DNA of 27,335 nt from Lentisphaeria bacterium (lineage in GTDB: Bacteria; Verrucomicrobiota; Lentisphaeria; Victivallales; Victivallaceae). Numbering within the stretch: position 1 is the first letter of the stretch; every line of letters begins with the position of its first letter. Position numbers and translations under genes: made by a program. Shown here piece by piece: positions 7,963 to 15,689 of the stretch. The stretch covers positions 1 to 27,335 of the forward strand of contig CAAGDG010000138.1 of NCBI GenBank assembly GCA_900768515.1, given 5' to 3'. The notes below the pieces were generated by a model. It saw only the letters and a program-made list of their open reading frames with translations, ran no database searches and was not told where the DNA came from.

Positions 7963-9270
7963 ATGAACGAGAGTCCCGAATTTGTGACACTTGAGGTGGA
8001 AGGGAAGACGGTGCGGCTGCCGGTGGTGGTCGGCTCGGAGGGGGAAAAGGCGATCGACATCGCCCGGCTCCGCCGTGAAACCGGTTATGTGACCCTCGAC
8101 CCGAGCTTCATGAATACCGCCGCCTGCTACAGCCAGATCACCTTTGTGGACGGGGAGCGGGGAATTCTGCGCTATCGCGGCATTCCGATTGAGGAGCTGG
8201 TCAAGAAGGCCACCTTCGTCGAGGTCGCCTATCTGCTGGTCCACGGCGAACTGCCGACCGAGGAGGAGCGGCTGAAGTTCTCGGCGCTGCTCAACGTCAA
8301 TTCGCTGCTGCACGAGGATATGCGCCATTTCTTCGATCATTTTCCGCAGGGCGCGCACCCGATGCACATTCTGTCGACCATGATCAATGCGCTGGCGGTC
8401 TTTTACCCCAACGTCGACCTCAAGTCGATGGCCGACGACATCGACCGTTCGAGCGCACGGCTGATTTCGATCGTGCGCACGATGGCGGCGTTCGCCTACA
8501 AGAAGTCGATCGGGGAACCGGTGGTCTACCCCCGGCACGATCTCTCCTACTGCGCGAACTTCCTCAACATGATGTTCGACTCGCCGGTGATGCCGTATCA
8601 GATCCACCCCGAGACGGTGCGGATTCTGAACATCTTGTTCATTCTGCACGCCGATCATGAGCAGAACTGTTCGACCACCGCAGTGCGGGCGATCGGCAGT
8701 GCGCAGGTCAATCTGTACGCGACGATTTCGGCCGGCATTTCGGCGCTCTCCGGCCCGCTGCACGGCGGTGCGAACCAGGCGGTGATCGAAATGCTCCGGA
8801 CGATCTATCAGGACGGCAACGTCCGGAAGTACATCGAGATGGCCAAGGACCGGCACAATCCGTTCCGGCTGATGGGGTTCGGCCACCGGGTCTACAAGAC
8901 CTACGACCCCCGCGCCGCGATCATCAAGCGGGAGTGCCACGCCTTCCTCGAGAAACTGCATTATCACGATCCGCTGCTCGATGTGGCGCGGGAGATCGAG
9001 GAGGTCGCGCTGACCGACTCCTACTTCGTCGAGCGCAACCTCTACCCGAACGTGGATTTCTACACCGGAATTCTCTACCGTGCGCTCGGCATTCCCGAGA
9101 ACATGTTCACGGTGATGTTCGCGCTGGCGCGGCTGCCCGGCTGGATCGCCCACTGGAAGGAGATGATCGGCGACGAGACCAAGATCGTCCGTCCCCGTCA
9201 GATCTACATCGGCAAAACCCCCGCGGAGACCGCCGGCGTGATGGCGAACCGGGAGCCGCTCTTCCACTAA
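7963..9270 (+). CDS. gltA: Citrate synthase, type II
   Basis: Condenses oxaloacetate and acetyl-CoA to citrate, the entry step of the TCA cycle and a source of 2-oxoglutarate for glutamate. The 435-residue length and N-terminal beta-rich segment fit the type II (gltA) class rather than the shorter methylcitrate synthases. The catalytic triad is visible: His267 in GPLHGGANQ, His308 in GFGHRVYK and Asp365 in YPNVDFYTG. A GGAGGA ribosome-binding site precedes the ATG. Two nuclease-like genes follow 29 bases downstream without a terminator, so they are probably cotranscribed, although no functional link is evident. Confidence 0.97.
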   Translation: MNESPEFVTLEVEGKTVRLPVVVGSEGEKAIDIARLRRETGYVTLDPSFMNTAACYSQITFVDGERGILRYRGIPIEELVKKATFVEVAYLLVHGELPTEEERLKFSALLNVNSLLHEDMRHFFDHFPQGAHPMHILSTMINALAVFYPNVDLKSMADDIDRSSARLISIVRTMAAFAYKKSIGEPVVYPRHDLSYCANFLNMMFDSPVMPYQIHPETVRILNILFILHADHEQNCSTTAVRAIGSAQVNLYATISAGISALSGPLHGGANQAVIEMLRTIYQDGNVRKYIEMAKDRHNPFRLMGFGHRVYKTYDPRAAIIKRECHAFLEKLHYHDPLLDVAREIEEVALTDSYFVERNLYPNVDFYTGILYRALGIPENMFTVMFALARLPGWIAHWKEMIGDETKIVRPRQIYIGKTPAETAGVMANREPLFH

Positions 9271-9299
9271 GCGCCGGGAGGCGGACGAGGAGGAGGAAC

Positions 9300-10556
9300 T
9301 TGGCGTCGCCGTTCCAGTTTGTACACTGTTCCGACCTGCACCTGGGCAGTTCTTTCCGGGGGCTGGGCGGCACTCTGCCCGGACAGGCGGAACTCCTGGT
9401 CGACGCCCCGTTCCGCGCCTTCGAAAACATCGTTTCCCTGACGCTCTCGACCGGTGCGGCTTTCCTCGCGATCAGCGGGGATGTGTTCGATTCCGGAGAG
9501 CCGTCGGCGTCGGTCCGATTCCGGTTCCGGGAGGGATTGGAACGGCTCGATGCGGCGGGAATTCCGGTCTTCGCCGCGCCGGGCAACCACGATCCTTTTC
9601 CGGGGGCCTGGCGGGATTCCGTGCCGTATCCGGAGAATCTGCACATTTTTCATCCTGATGAAGTCTCCTTCTTTCCGGTGGAACAGGATGGGACGGTCAT
9701 TGCGGAGGTCGGCGGCATCGGCCACGGCTCCGACCGGGTGAGCGAAAATCTTGCGCTTCGCTTCCCCGCCCGGGAACAGGGGCGGGGCGGGGAGCGTCCG
9801 TTCCGGGTGGCGCTGCTGCATGCCAATATCGACTCCGATCCCGGAGTCCAGCCTTACGCTCCGGCGGCGCTCCGCGACCTTTCGGCGGACGTTGCGGACT
9901 ACTGGGCGCTCGGACACGTTCACAAGTTTCGGGTGTTGCGGGAGGCGTTTCCTGCCGTGGTCTACTCCGGATGCGCCCAGGGCAGGGCGGTGGACGAGCC
10001 GGGGGCGCATGGTGCGGCGCTGGTCAGGGTTGACGCGCTCGGACGGTGCCGGGTGGAGTTCCGCCGGAGCGATCTTTTCGAATTTGAAACGGTCACACTC
10101 GACCGTCTGGAGCAGGTGGAGAATTTCGATGCGCTGTTCCGTCTGCTCCGGGAGGCGGCCGGTCAGGGGAAGCTCCCCCGGCTGGTCCGGCTCCGGCTGG
10201 CGGGACCCTCTCCGCTCAATCGCGAGCTGCGCGCTTCCGACCGGGGGGAGCTGTGCGAACTTTTCCGGCGGGAACTGGCCCGTTCCGGTTCCCGCGTGTT
10301 TCTGGAATCGCTGACGGTGGATACCTGCGGCGTCTACGACGCCGGTCGGCTGGAGGCCGAGGACGGGTTTGCGGCCGATATTGCCGCTGCCGCGGCGCTT
10401 TTGAAGGAGGAGGGGGCGCTGCCGGCCCGGATTGCCGCGCTGCGCCGCGCCCAGCCGGGAGTTCCGGCGTTCACGGAAGAGGAGCTTGAGGAGATCCGGG
10501 CCGCCGCCCGTGCCCGGCTGCTCGATTATCTGACCGGGAGTTTGCCGTTCAAATGA
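9300..10556 (+). CDS. SbcD/YhaO-like metallophosphoesterase (predicted DNA nuclease subunit)
   Basis: Calcineurin-like metallophosphatase of 418 residues. All metal-binding motifs are present in order: SDLHLG (11-16), GDVFD (about 60), GNHD (95-98), LLHAN and GHVHK (205-209). These are the motifs of the Mre11/SbcD/YhaO nucleases. I choose the TTG at 9300 because an AGGAGGAGGA tract lies just upstream and the metal-binding strand begins five codons later. The frame stays open upstream, but that part merely overlaps citrate synthase. The next gene, an SMC/Rad50-like ATPase, overlaps its stop by four bases (ATGA), as for SbcD-SbcC and YhaO-YhaN pairs. Exonuclease activity is inferred from the family. 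Confidence 0.88.
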   Translation: MASPFQFVHCSDLHLGSSFRGLGGTLPGQAELLVDAPFRAFENIVSLTLSTGAAFLAISGDVFDSGEPSASVRFRFREGLERLDAAGIPVFAAPGNHDPFPGAWRDSVPYPENLHIFHPDEVSFFPVEQDGTVIAEVGGIGHGSDRVSENLALRFPAREQGRGGERPFRVALLHANIDSDPGVQPYAPAALRDLSADVADYWALGHVHKFRVLREAFPAVVYSGCAQGRAVDEPGAHGAALVRVDALGRCRVEFRRSDLFEFETVTLDRLEQVENFDALFRLLREAAGQGKLPRLVRLRLAGPSPLNRELRASDRGELCELFRRELARSGSRVFLESLTVDTCGVYDAGRLEAEDGFAADIAAAAALLKEEGALPARIAALRRAQPGVPAFTEEELEEIRAAARARLLDYLTGSLPFK

Positions 10557-13042
10557 TCATCCGTTCGATTGAAATCGAAAATTTCGGCCACTTCCACAAC
10601 TGGAAGCTTGAGAATCTCGGTCCCGGCGTCAACTCCCTGGTCGGCGCGAATGAGTTCGGCAAGACGACGCTGCTGGAATTCATCCGGCGGATTTTCTGGG
10701 GATTTCCCGACCGCCGTTCCTGCCGGAACCTCTACCCCGCGCTCTCCGGCCGCGGCGCCTACGGCGGGCGGTTGCGGACGGAACTGGCTTCCGGGGAACT
10801 CCTGACGATCGAACGTTTCGGCGAGAGCCGCGGTGGAGCGCTCCGGCTGATCCGGGGCGACGGCCGGGTGTCGGAGTCTCAGGCGGACCTCGATGCGCTC
10901 TTCGGCGTGGACGAGGGGTTCTACCGCAATGTCTATGCAATCACGGTCGACGAACTCTCCGAACTTCGCCTGCTCGACCGGGAGGAGATCCGCAGCCGGC
11001 TCTACGGCGCCGGCATTGTCGCCGGGCCTCTCTCCCTGTCGGCCCTCGGGAACTTTTTCGATCGGAACGCTGCCGAACTCTGCACGCTGCGGGGGCGCCG
11101 GCATGAGATCGCCAGGCTCCGGGAGTCGCTTTCCCGGGAGGAGGAGGTTCTGGCCGGGGCGCTGGCATACCGTGCCGATTACGAAGAGGCGGTCCGACGG
11201 GGAACGGAGGCCCGCCGGGAGCGGGCGCACCTGATGAAACAGGTCGAGGAAAAGGAATCGCAACTCGTCCTGGCGCGCCGCCGTGCCGAGGCGCTCCGGC
11301 TGCGGAAACTGTTGTGCGAGGCGGAGGCGGAACTTGCCGCGGTTCCTCCTCTCCCGGAGGGGTTCGCTGCAGATTCCGCCACTTTGGAATCGCGGCTGGC
11401 CGCCGGAGCCGCGGCCGCGCGGAGCCGGCAGGAGCGGATTGCGGAAGAGCTCCGCCGGATGGAGTCACGGCCGCGGGATCCGCTGGCGGCTTCCACGCTG
11501 ACGGAGAGGGAACCGGAACTGCTCTCGCTCGAACAGGGGCTCGGCCGTTTCCAGCAGGCGGAAAAGGAGCTTCGGCGCTGTGAGGAGTCGGTCGGCCCTC
11601 TCCACCGGAGATGCGGAGAACTTGAGGCGGAGCTTTCCGGAGTTCTCGTGCCGGGAATGGAACGTCAGCCGGTAAATGACGCCGCCCTTGCGGCGGTGCG
11701 GGAGTTCCAGGTGCGGCGGGCGTCTCTGAAGGCGCATCTGGCGGCGGGATTCCCGGGCCGGAGCGCGGGGGCCTGGTGGTGTCTGGTCACGCTTCTGTTT
11801 TTCCTGGCCGGAGTCGGCTTCTATGCGTGGAGCCGCGATTTCCGGCCGCTGCTTCTGGTTGCGCTTCCGGCGGCGGGCTGGATGCTGCACCGGTGGAGGA
11901 GAGCCGCTGTCGAGCCGGAGTATCGGAGATTGCAGCGGGAGTTGTCGGAATTCCGGAGCAAGTACGGGATCGTTCCGGAAGTTTCGCCGGATGAGCTGTC
12001 CGGAGTGCTGGAAAGGCTCTCCCGGCGGCAGGCGTTGGAGCGCGAACTTGCGGAGCGTACGGTCGAGGCCGCGCGGTTGCGCCGGGAGCTGGAGGAGTTT
12101 CGGGCGGCCTGCGCCCGATTCGACGGGGCCGGGAATCTGCCGCCGGCGGAGGGCGTCGTGCGGGTCCGGAAACAGCTGGAGGAGGTGCGCCGTGTGAAAC
12201 TGCGCGAGACGATTGCCGCCGAACGGCTTCGCGACCTGCGCCGGGAACTGGAACAGGCGCGCTCCGAGCGTGAGACAGGCGAACAGGCGCTCGTCGCATT
12301 CTATCGGAAACTCGGAGTGGCCGGACACGCGGAGTTCCTCGAACTCTTGAAACGGGAACGGCTGCGGGTGGAGTTGTCCGCCCGGGTCGCCGCCCGCCGC
12401 GCCGATTTTGAAGCGAGCGGAGATTCCGCATCGGAGGAGTGCCCGGCGGAGCCGGATCCTGCCGTTCTGGAGCGTGAACGCGAGGAACTCTCCAGAGCCG
12501 TCGCCGGATGCGATGCCCGGATCGGGGCGGCCGAATCCGATGCGGAGAGGCTCCGTCAGCTCTCCGATGGATCCGGGGCGGCACTGCGGGTGGAGAGTCT
12601 GCGTGGCAAAATCAAGGCCGCGGCCCGGGAGTATCTGATCTGGAGCGAGGCGCGTGCGCTGCTCGACCGGGCGATCGCCCGATATGAAAAGGAGCGCCAG
12701 CCGGAGTTGATCCGCCGTGCGGCCGGGCTGTTCCGGCAGTTTACCGCCGGTCGTTACGATTCCCTGCGCAAATCTCTGGCCGGGGGGGAGCTGCTGGTGA
12801 CGGACTCCAGTTCCGGCGGCCGCGAGAAGAGCGTTGGCGAGCTTTCCCGCGGCACGCTGGGCGTGCTGATGATCGCCCTCCGTCTGGCGCTGATCGAATG
12901 CCGGGAGCGCGAAAGAGAACCGCTGCCGATCGTGCTGGACGATGTACTGGTCGACTTCGATCCGGTCCGGTGTGCGGCGGTGCGGGGGGCATTGGAGGAA
13001 TTTGCCTCGAACCGCCAGATTCTGCTCTTCGGCAATCGCTGA
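10553..13042 (+). CDS. YhaN/SbcC-like AAA ATPase with central membrane hairpin
   Basis: The 829-residue protein has a split ABC/SMC-type ATPase. The N-terminus carries a Walker A, GANEFGKTT (31-39). The C-terminus carries a signature-like segment, ELSRGTLGVLMIALRLALIE (about 763-782), and a Walker B, LPIVLDDVLVDFD (about 790-802). Long Glu/Arg-rich coiled-coil stretches lie between. At the midpoint are two hydrophobic segments, about residues 407-426 and 432-446, separated by a short Arg-containing turn. This occupies the place of the CxxC zinc hook of Rad50/SbcC, and no CxxC is seen there. It is translationally coupled to the metallophosphoesterase by a 4-base overlap, so the two likely form a DNA-processing complex, possibly tethered to the membrane. 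YhaN of Bacillus is the closest family I recognise. The DNA substrate is unknown. Confidence 0.85.
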   Translation: MIIRSIEIENFGHFHNWKLENLGPGVNSLVGANEFGKTTLLEFIRRIFWGFPDRRSCRNLYPALSGRGAYGGRLRTELASGELLTIERFGESRGGALRLIRGDGRVSESQADLDALFGVDEGFYRNVYAITVDELSELRLLDREEIRSRLYGAGIVAGPLSLSALGNFFDRNAAELCTLRGRRHEIARLRESLSREEEVLAGALAYRADYEEAVRRGTEARRERAHLMKQVEEKESQLVLARRRAEALRLRKLLCEAEAELAAVPPLPEGFAADSATLESRLAAGAAAARSRQERIAEELRRMESRPRDPLAASTLTEREPELLSLEQGLGRFQQAEKELRRCEESVGPLHRRCGELEAELSGVLVPGMERQPVNDAALAAVREFQVRRASLKAHLAAGFPGRSAGAWWCLVTLLFFLAGVGFYAWSRDFRPLLLVALPAAGWMLHRWRRAAVEPEYRRLQRELSEFRSKYGIVPEVSPDELSGVLERLSRRQALERELAERTVEAARLRRELEEFRAACARFDGAGNLPPAEGVVRVRKQLEEVRRVKLRETIAAERLRDLRRELEQARSERETGEQALVAFYRKLGVAGHAEFLELLKRERLRVELSARVAARRADFEASGDSASEECPAEPDPAVLEREREELSRAVAGCDARIGAAESDAERLRQLSDGSGAALRVESLRGKIKAAAREYLIWSEARALLDRAIARYEKERQPELIRRAAGLFRQFTAGRYDSLRKSLAGGELLVTDSSSGGREKSVGELSRGTLGVLMIALRLALIECREREREPLPIVLDDVLVDFDPVRCAAVRGALEEFASNRQILLFGNR

Positions 13043-13109
13043 CGCCCCCTTCGTTTCTCCGGAAATTGGAAAAATCAGGATTTTTTCCTGAAAATACCCT
13101 GGAATCGAT

Positions 13110-13137
13110 TTGAATTTGCTGAACGGGTGGTTATAGT
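13110..13137 (+). promoter_or_regulatory. Promoter of the stand-alone RAM-domain gene
   Basis: TTGAAT (13110-13115) and TATAGT (13132-13137) are 16 bases apart. The implied leader is about 75 bases long. Confidence 0.65.
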
Positions 13138-13153
13138 GACAGGTGTAAGGGGG

Positions 13154-13171
13154 GCTTCCCGAAGGGGAGGC
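13154..13171 (+). other. Hairpin in the 5' leader of the RAM-domain gene
   Basis: A 7-bp stem with one G-T pair (13154-13160 with 13165-13171) closes a GAAG tetraloop and is followed by a GGAGGA-like sequence that has no ATG after it. It may affect mRNA stability or translation. No known riboswitch class is recognised. Confidence 0.35.
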
Positions 13172-13218
13172 TCCGGAGGAAAACCTGGATTCAACCGCAG
13201 GGAACGAGAGGTGTCAAA

Positions 13219-13491
13219 ATGGTGACAGGCATTGTGTTGGTCAACGTGGAGCGGGCGATGATTCAGACGGTGATCGAGGATCTGGGCAAGATCCCCGGCG
13301 TCGCTGAAATTTACGCGGTGGCGGGGGAATATGATCTCGTAGTGATCATCCGGGTGAAGAGCAACGCCGATCTCGCCGAGATCATCGCGTCGAAGATGAC
13401 CCATGATATTCGCGGCATCATCCATACCAAGACACTGGTTACGTTGAATTCCTATTCCAAGTACGATCTGGAGAAGATATTCCTCTCCTGA
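13219..13491 (+). CDS. Stand-alone Lrp/AsnC ligand-binding (RAM) domain protein
   Basis: The 90-residue protein aligns by eye with the C-terminal alpha-beta domain of Lrp/AsnC regulators: GIVLVNVE, then the GVAEIYAVAGEYDLVVIIRVKS core containing the conserved G-x-Y/F-D turn, then a C-terminal TLVTLNSYSKYD strand. The usual N-terminal helix-turn-helix is absent and there is no room for one upstream, since the frame has no suitable start before 13219. The start has GAGAGG seven bases upstream. In the family this domain oligomerises and binds amino acids or other small effectors. A free domain of this kind could modulate full-length Lrp proteins or act as a small-molecule sensor, but its function is unknown. 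It is a monocistronic unit with its own promoter and terminator. Confidence 0.88.
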   Translation: MVTGIVLVNVERAMIQTVIEDLGKIPGVAEIYAVAGEYDLVVIIRVKSNADLAEIIASKMTHDIRGIIHTKTLVTLNSYSKYDLEKIFLS

Positions 13492-13518
13492 AACCGGAGA
13501 GATTTCAGATAGCGACCG

Positions 13519-13549
13519 GCGGCCGGAGGGATCCGGCCGCTTTTTTTTT
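13519..13549 (+). terminator. Rho-independent terminator after the RAM-domain gene
   Basis: A 9-bp GC-rich stem (13519-13527 with 13532-13540) with a 4-base loop is followed by nine T residues (13541-13549). Confidence 0.94.
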
Positions 13550-13580
13550 GCGGAGCGGCTGTTTTTTTTGAAGACGGGGC

Positions 13581-13609
13581 TTGCGAAACCGTCTGCCGTC
13601 CTGTAGATT
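13581..13609 (+). promoter_or_regulatory. Predicted promoter of the lipoprotein-murF-murE cluster
   Basis: TTGCGA (13581-13586) and TAGATT (13604-13609) are 17 bases apart, downstream of the RAM-gene terminator and about 80 bases before the lipoprotein start. Confidence 0.45.
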
Positions 13610-13688
13610 ATAGGAAGGGCCGGGCGATTTGCCGCCGGCGGCCTGCTCGAATGCATTCAGAGAATCCTGTTTCGAATGGAGTTGCGAT

Positions 13689-14288
13689 ATGATGCGACGG
13701 TTGCGGATGTGGTTGGCGATGGCGGCGGTGCTGCTGGTCGCCGGGTGTGCGGATCCGGTGGTTTTTTCCGAGGTGTTTCAGCAGAAGGTCGGTCAGGAAA
13801 TCCGTACCCGGTACAATCTCTGGTACGGCAACCCGAAGGAGATCAGTTCGCTGAACATCCAGCAGGGGTCGTTCCTGCCGGTCGGAAGCCGGATCGAACC
13901 GGTCGGAATCCGGCACCATCCGGTTTCCGGCATCGACGATGTGATCTTCCGTGACGAGGGCGGTCGCGAATATGTGATCAAGTTCGATCCGGGGTACCGG
14001 CTCAACACCGTCCGGGATTTTGTGGCGATGACGTTCACCACCGAGGGAGCGGATACACTTTTCCAGGGAATTTCCGAACCGGTTCGGAACCGGATTCTCC
14101 GCGGCGAGGTGGTCCCCGGAATGACCCGCCGCGAAGTGATGCTCGCCTACGGCCCGCCCCCGGCGGTCCGCACTCCCGATCTGCGCAGCGAAACCTGGTT
14201 CTACTGGATCACCCCGTCGGAGACGGTGCGGGTGGTCTTCCGCGGGGACAAGGTGCGTAACGTTTTGAAAATCGACGAGTTGAAGTAA
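13689..14288 (+). CDS. Predicted outer-membrane lipoprotein with BamE/SmpA-OmlA-like domain
   Basis: The 199-residue protein starts with a basic n-region and hydrophobic core ending in the lipobox LVAGC, with Cys20 as the lipidation site, so it should be exported and anchored by signal peptidase II processing. The C-terminal part (LRGEVVPGMTRREVMLAYGPPPAVRT..., then WFYW and VVFRGDKV) resembles the BamE/SmpA fold, in which a short helix with G-M-T-x-x-E-V is followed by G-x-P and a small sheet. BamE belongs to the outer-membrane protein assembly complex, but the match is to the fold only and the N-terminal ~120 residues are not recognised. The start at 13689 is supported by GGAG seven bases upstream. 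murF begins one base after its stop. Confidence 0.75.
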   Translation: MMRRLRMWLAMAAVLLVAGCADPVVFSEVFQQKVGQEIRTRYNLWYGNPKEISSLNIQQGSFLPVGSRIEPVGIRHHPVSGIDDVIFRDEGGREYVIKFDPGYRLNTVRDFVAMTFTTEGADTLFQGISEPVRNRILRGEVVPGMTRREVMLAYGPPPAVRTPDLRSETWFYWITPSETVRVVFRGDKVRNVLKIDELK

Positions 14289-14289
14289 C

Positions 14290-15666
14290 ATGGAAGAGGC
14301 GCGCTTCACCGGGGAAGAACTGCTCCGGGCCACCGGCGGCGCCTGGATCGGCGGCCGGGAACCGTCAACGGCATGCGGCGTTTTCACCGATTCGCGTGTG
14401 CGGGGGGATGGCAAGCTTTTCCTCGCTCTCGCCGGCGAACGGTTCGATGGGCACGATCACCTGGCCGCGGCGGTCGCCGCCGGTGCCGGCGCGCTCTGCA
14501 TCGAACGGGGGAAACAGGACCGGCTCCCGGCCGGAGAACTGCCCCCGGTGCTGCTGGTGGAGGATACGTTGCGCGCATTTCAGCGGATTGCCGGGTTTCA
14601 CCGGAATCGTTTCCCCGGACTCTGCGTCGCCGGCGTGACCGGCAGTGTCGGCAAGACCAGCGTCAAGGAGATGCTGCGGGCGATCTTCTCCGAAGCGGCC
14701 GGTGCGGAACACGTCCTCTACACGCTGGGAAACACCAACAATCAGGTTGGCGTGCCCCAGAATCTGCTTCGGCTGACCCCGGCGTGCCGTTACGCGGTCA
14801 TCGAGATGGGAACCAACCACCATGGCGAAATCGAACCCCTGAGCCGGATTGCCCGTCCGCAGGCGGCTTTGGTCAATTCGATTGCTCCCTGCCACCTCGA
14901 ATTTCTCGGAGACCTCACCGGGGTGGCGCGCGAGAAGGCGCACATTTTCGACGGACTGGAGTCCGGCGGCGTCGCGGTGATCCCGCAGGACGCTCCGGCG
15001 GTGGAGACGCTGCTGGCCGGCGCCGGCGATCATCCGGTGCTCCGGTTCGGAGAAGGGGAGTCCGCCGCAGTCTGCTGCCGGTATCTGGGAGGAAATCTGC
15101 GTGGAAGTTCCTTTGAATTGAAGTTTGCCGGAGGAGAGCGTTTCACGGTCCGCTGGCCGCTTTCCGGCAGGCATCAGGCGCTCAATGCCGCTGCCGCCGC
15201 GATGCTGGCGGAGGCGGTCGGCATTGCTCCGGCGGTCATTGTTTCCGGCCTGGTGAAAACGGAACTGCCTGGAATGCGTTCCCGGATCGTGGAACTTGAC
15301 GGCGTCACGTATGTGAATGACGCCTACAACGCCAATCCGCGCAGCATGCGCGCCGCTTTCGACTATCTGGCGGAGTTCGCGGATCCGGCCCGGCTGCTGC
15401 TGGTGCTGGGAGAGATGTACGAGCTTGGGGATTGTTCGGCGGCGGAGCATCAGGCGTTGCTTCGGGAGGCGCGGGAACGGTTTCCCGGCTGCCGGATTGT
15501 GGCGATCGGCGCGGCCTTCGATCCTGTGGCCGGGGTGACAGGTGCCGCCGATTCGCGCAAAGCGTTCGCCGAGGTTGAAAAATTGACCCGGCCCGGCGAT
15601 CTGGTGTTTGCGAAGGGGTCCCGCGGCGTCGCGGTTGAACTTGCGCTGCCGGAGGCGGTCCGTTAG
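14290..15666 (+). CDS. murF: UDP-N-acetylmuramoyl-tripeptide--D-alanyl-D-alanine ligase
   Basis: Cytoplasmic Mur ligase that adds D-Ala-D-Ala to UDP-MurNAc-tripeptide, the last soluble step of peptidoglycan precursor synthesis. The 458-residue protein has the Mur ATP-binding loop GVTGSVGKTS (115-124), TLGNTNNQVGVP and the EMGTNHHGEI segment characteristic of MurF. It also has CHLEFLGDLTGVAREKAHIFDGL, and VNDAYNANPRSM at the start of the C-terminal domain. The ATG comes one base after the lipoprotein stop, with only a weak Shine-Dalgarno, so it probably depends on translational coupling. It precedes murE, the reverse of the common murE-murF order. Confidence 0.96.
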   Translation: MEEARFTGEELLRATGGAWIGGREPSTACGVFTDSRVRGDGKLFLALAGERFDGHDHLAAAVAAGAGALCIERGKQDRLPAGELPPVLLVEDTLRAFQRIAGFHRNRFPGLCVAGVTGSVGKTSVKEMLRAIFSEAAGAEHVLYTLGNTNNQVGVPQNLLRLTPACRYAVIEMGTNHHGEIEPLSRIARPQAALVNSIAPCHLEFLGDLTGVAREKAHIFDGLESGGVAVIPQDAPAVETLLAGAGDHPVLRFGEGESAAVCCRYLGGNLRGSSFELKFAGGERFTVRWPLSGRHQALNAAAAAMLAEAVGIAPAVIVSGLVKTELPGMRSRIVELDGVTYVNDAYNANPRSMRAAFDYLAEFADPARLLLVLGEMYELGDCSAAEHQALLREARERFPGCRIVAIGAAFDPVAGVTGAADSRKAFAEVEKLTRPGDLVFAKGSRGVAVELALPEAVR

Positions 15667-15689
15667 AAGCCTGGAGGAGAAGTAATATC

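Noticed and set aside
7915..9267. 450-codon frame antisense to citrate synthase
   Set aside because: Shadow of a gene with a complete catalytic triad; the translated sequence has no domain signal.
13066..13095. Inverted repeat TCAGGA/TCCTGA after the ATPase gene
   Set aside because: The stem is only about 6-7 bp and AT-rich, and it is followed by an A-rich rather than T-rich stretch, so it does not qualify as an intrinsic terminator.
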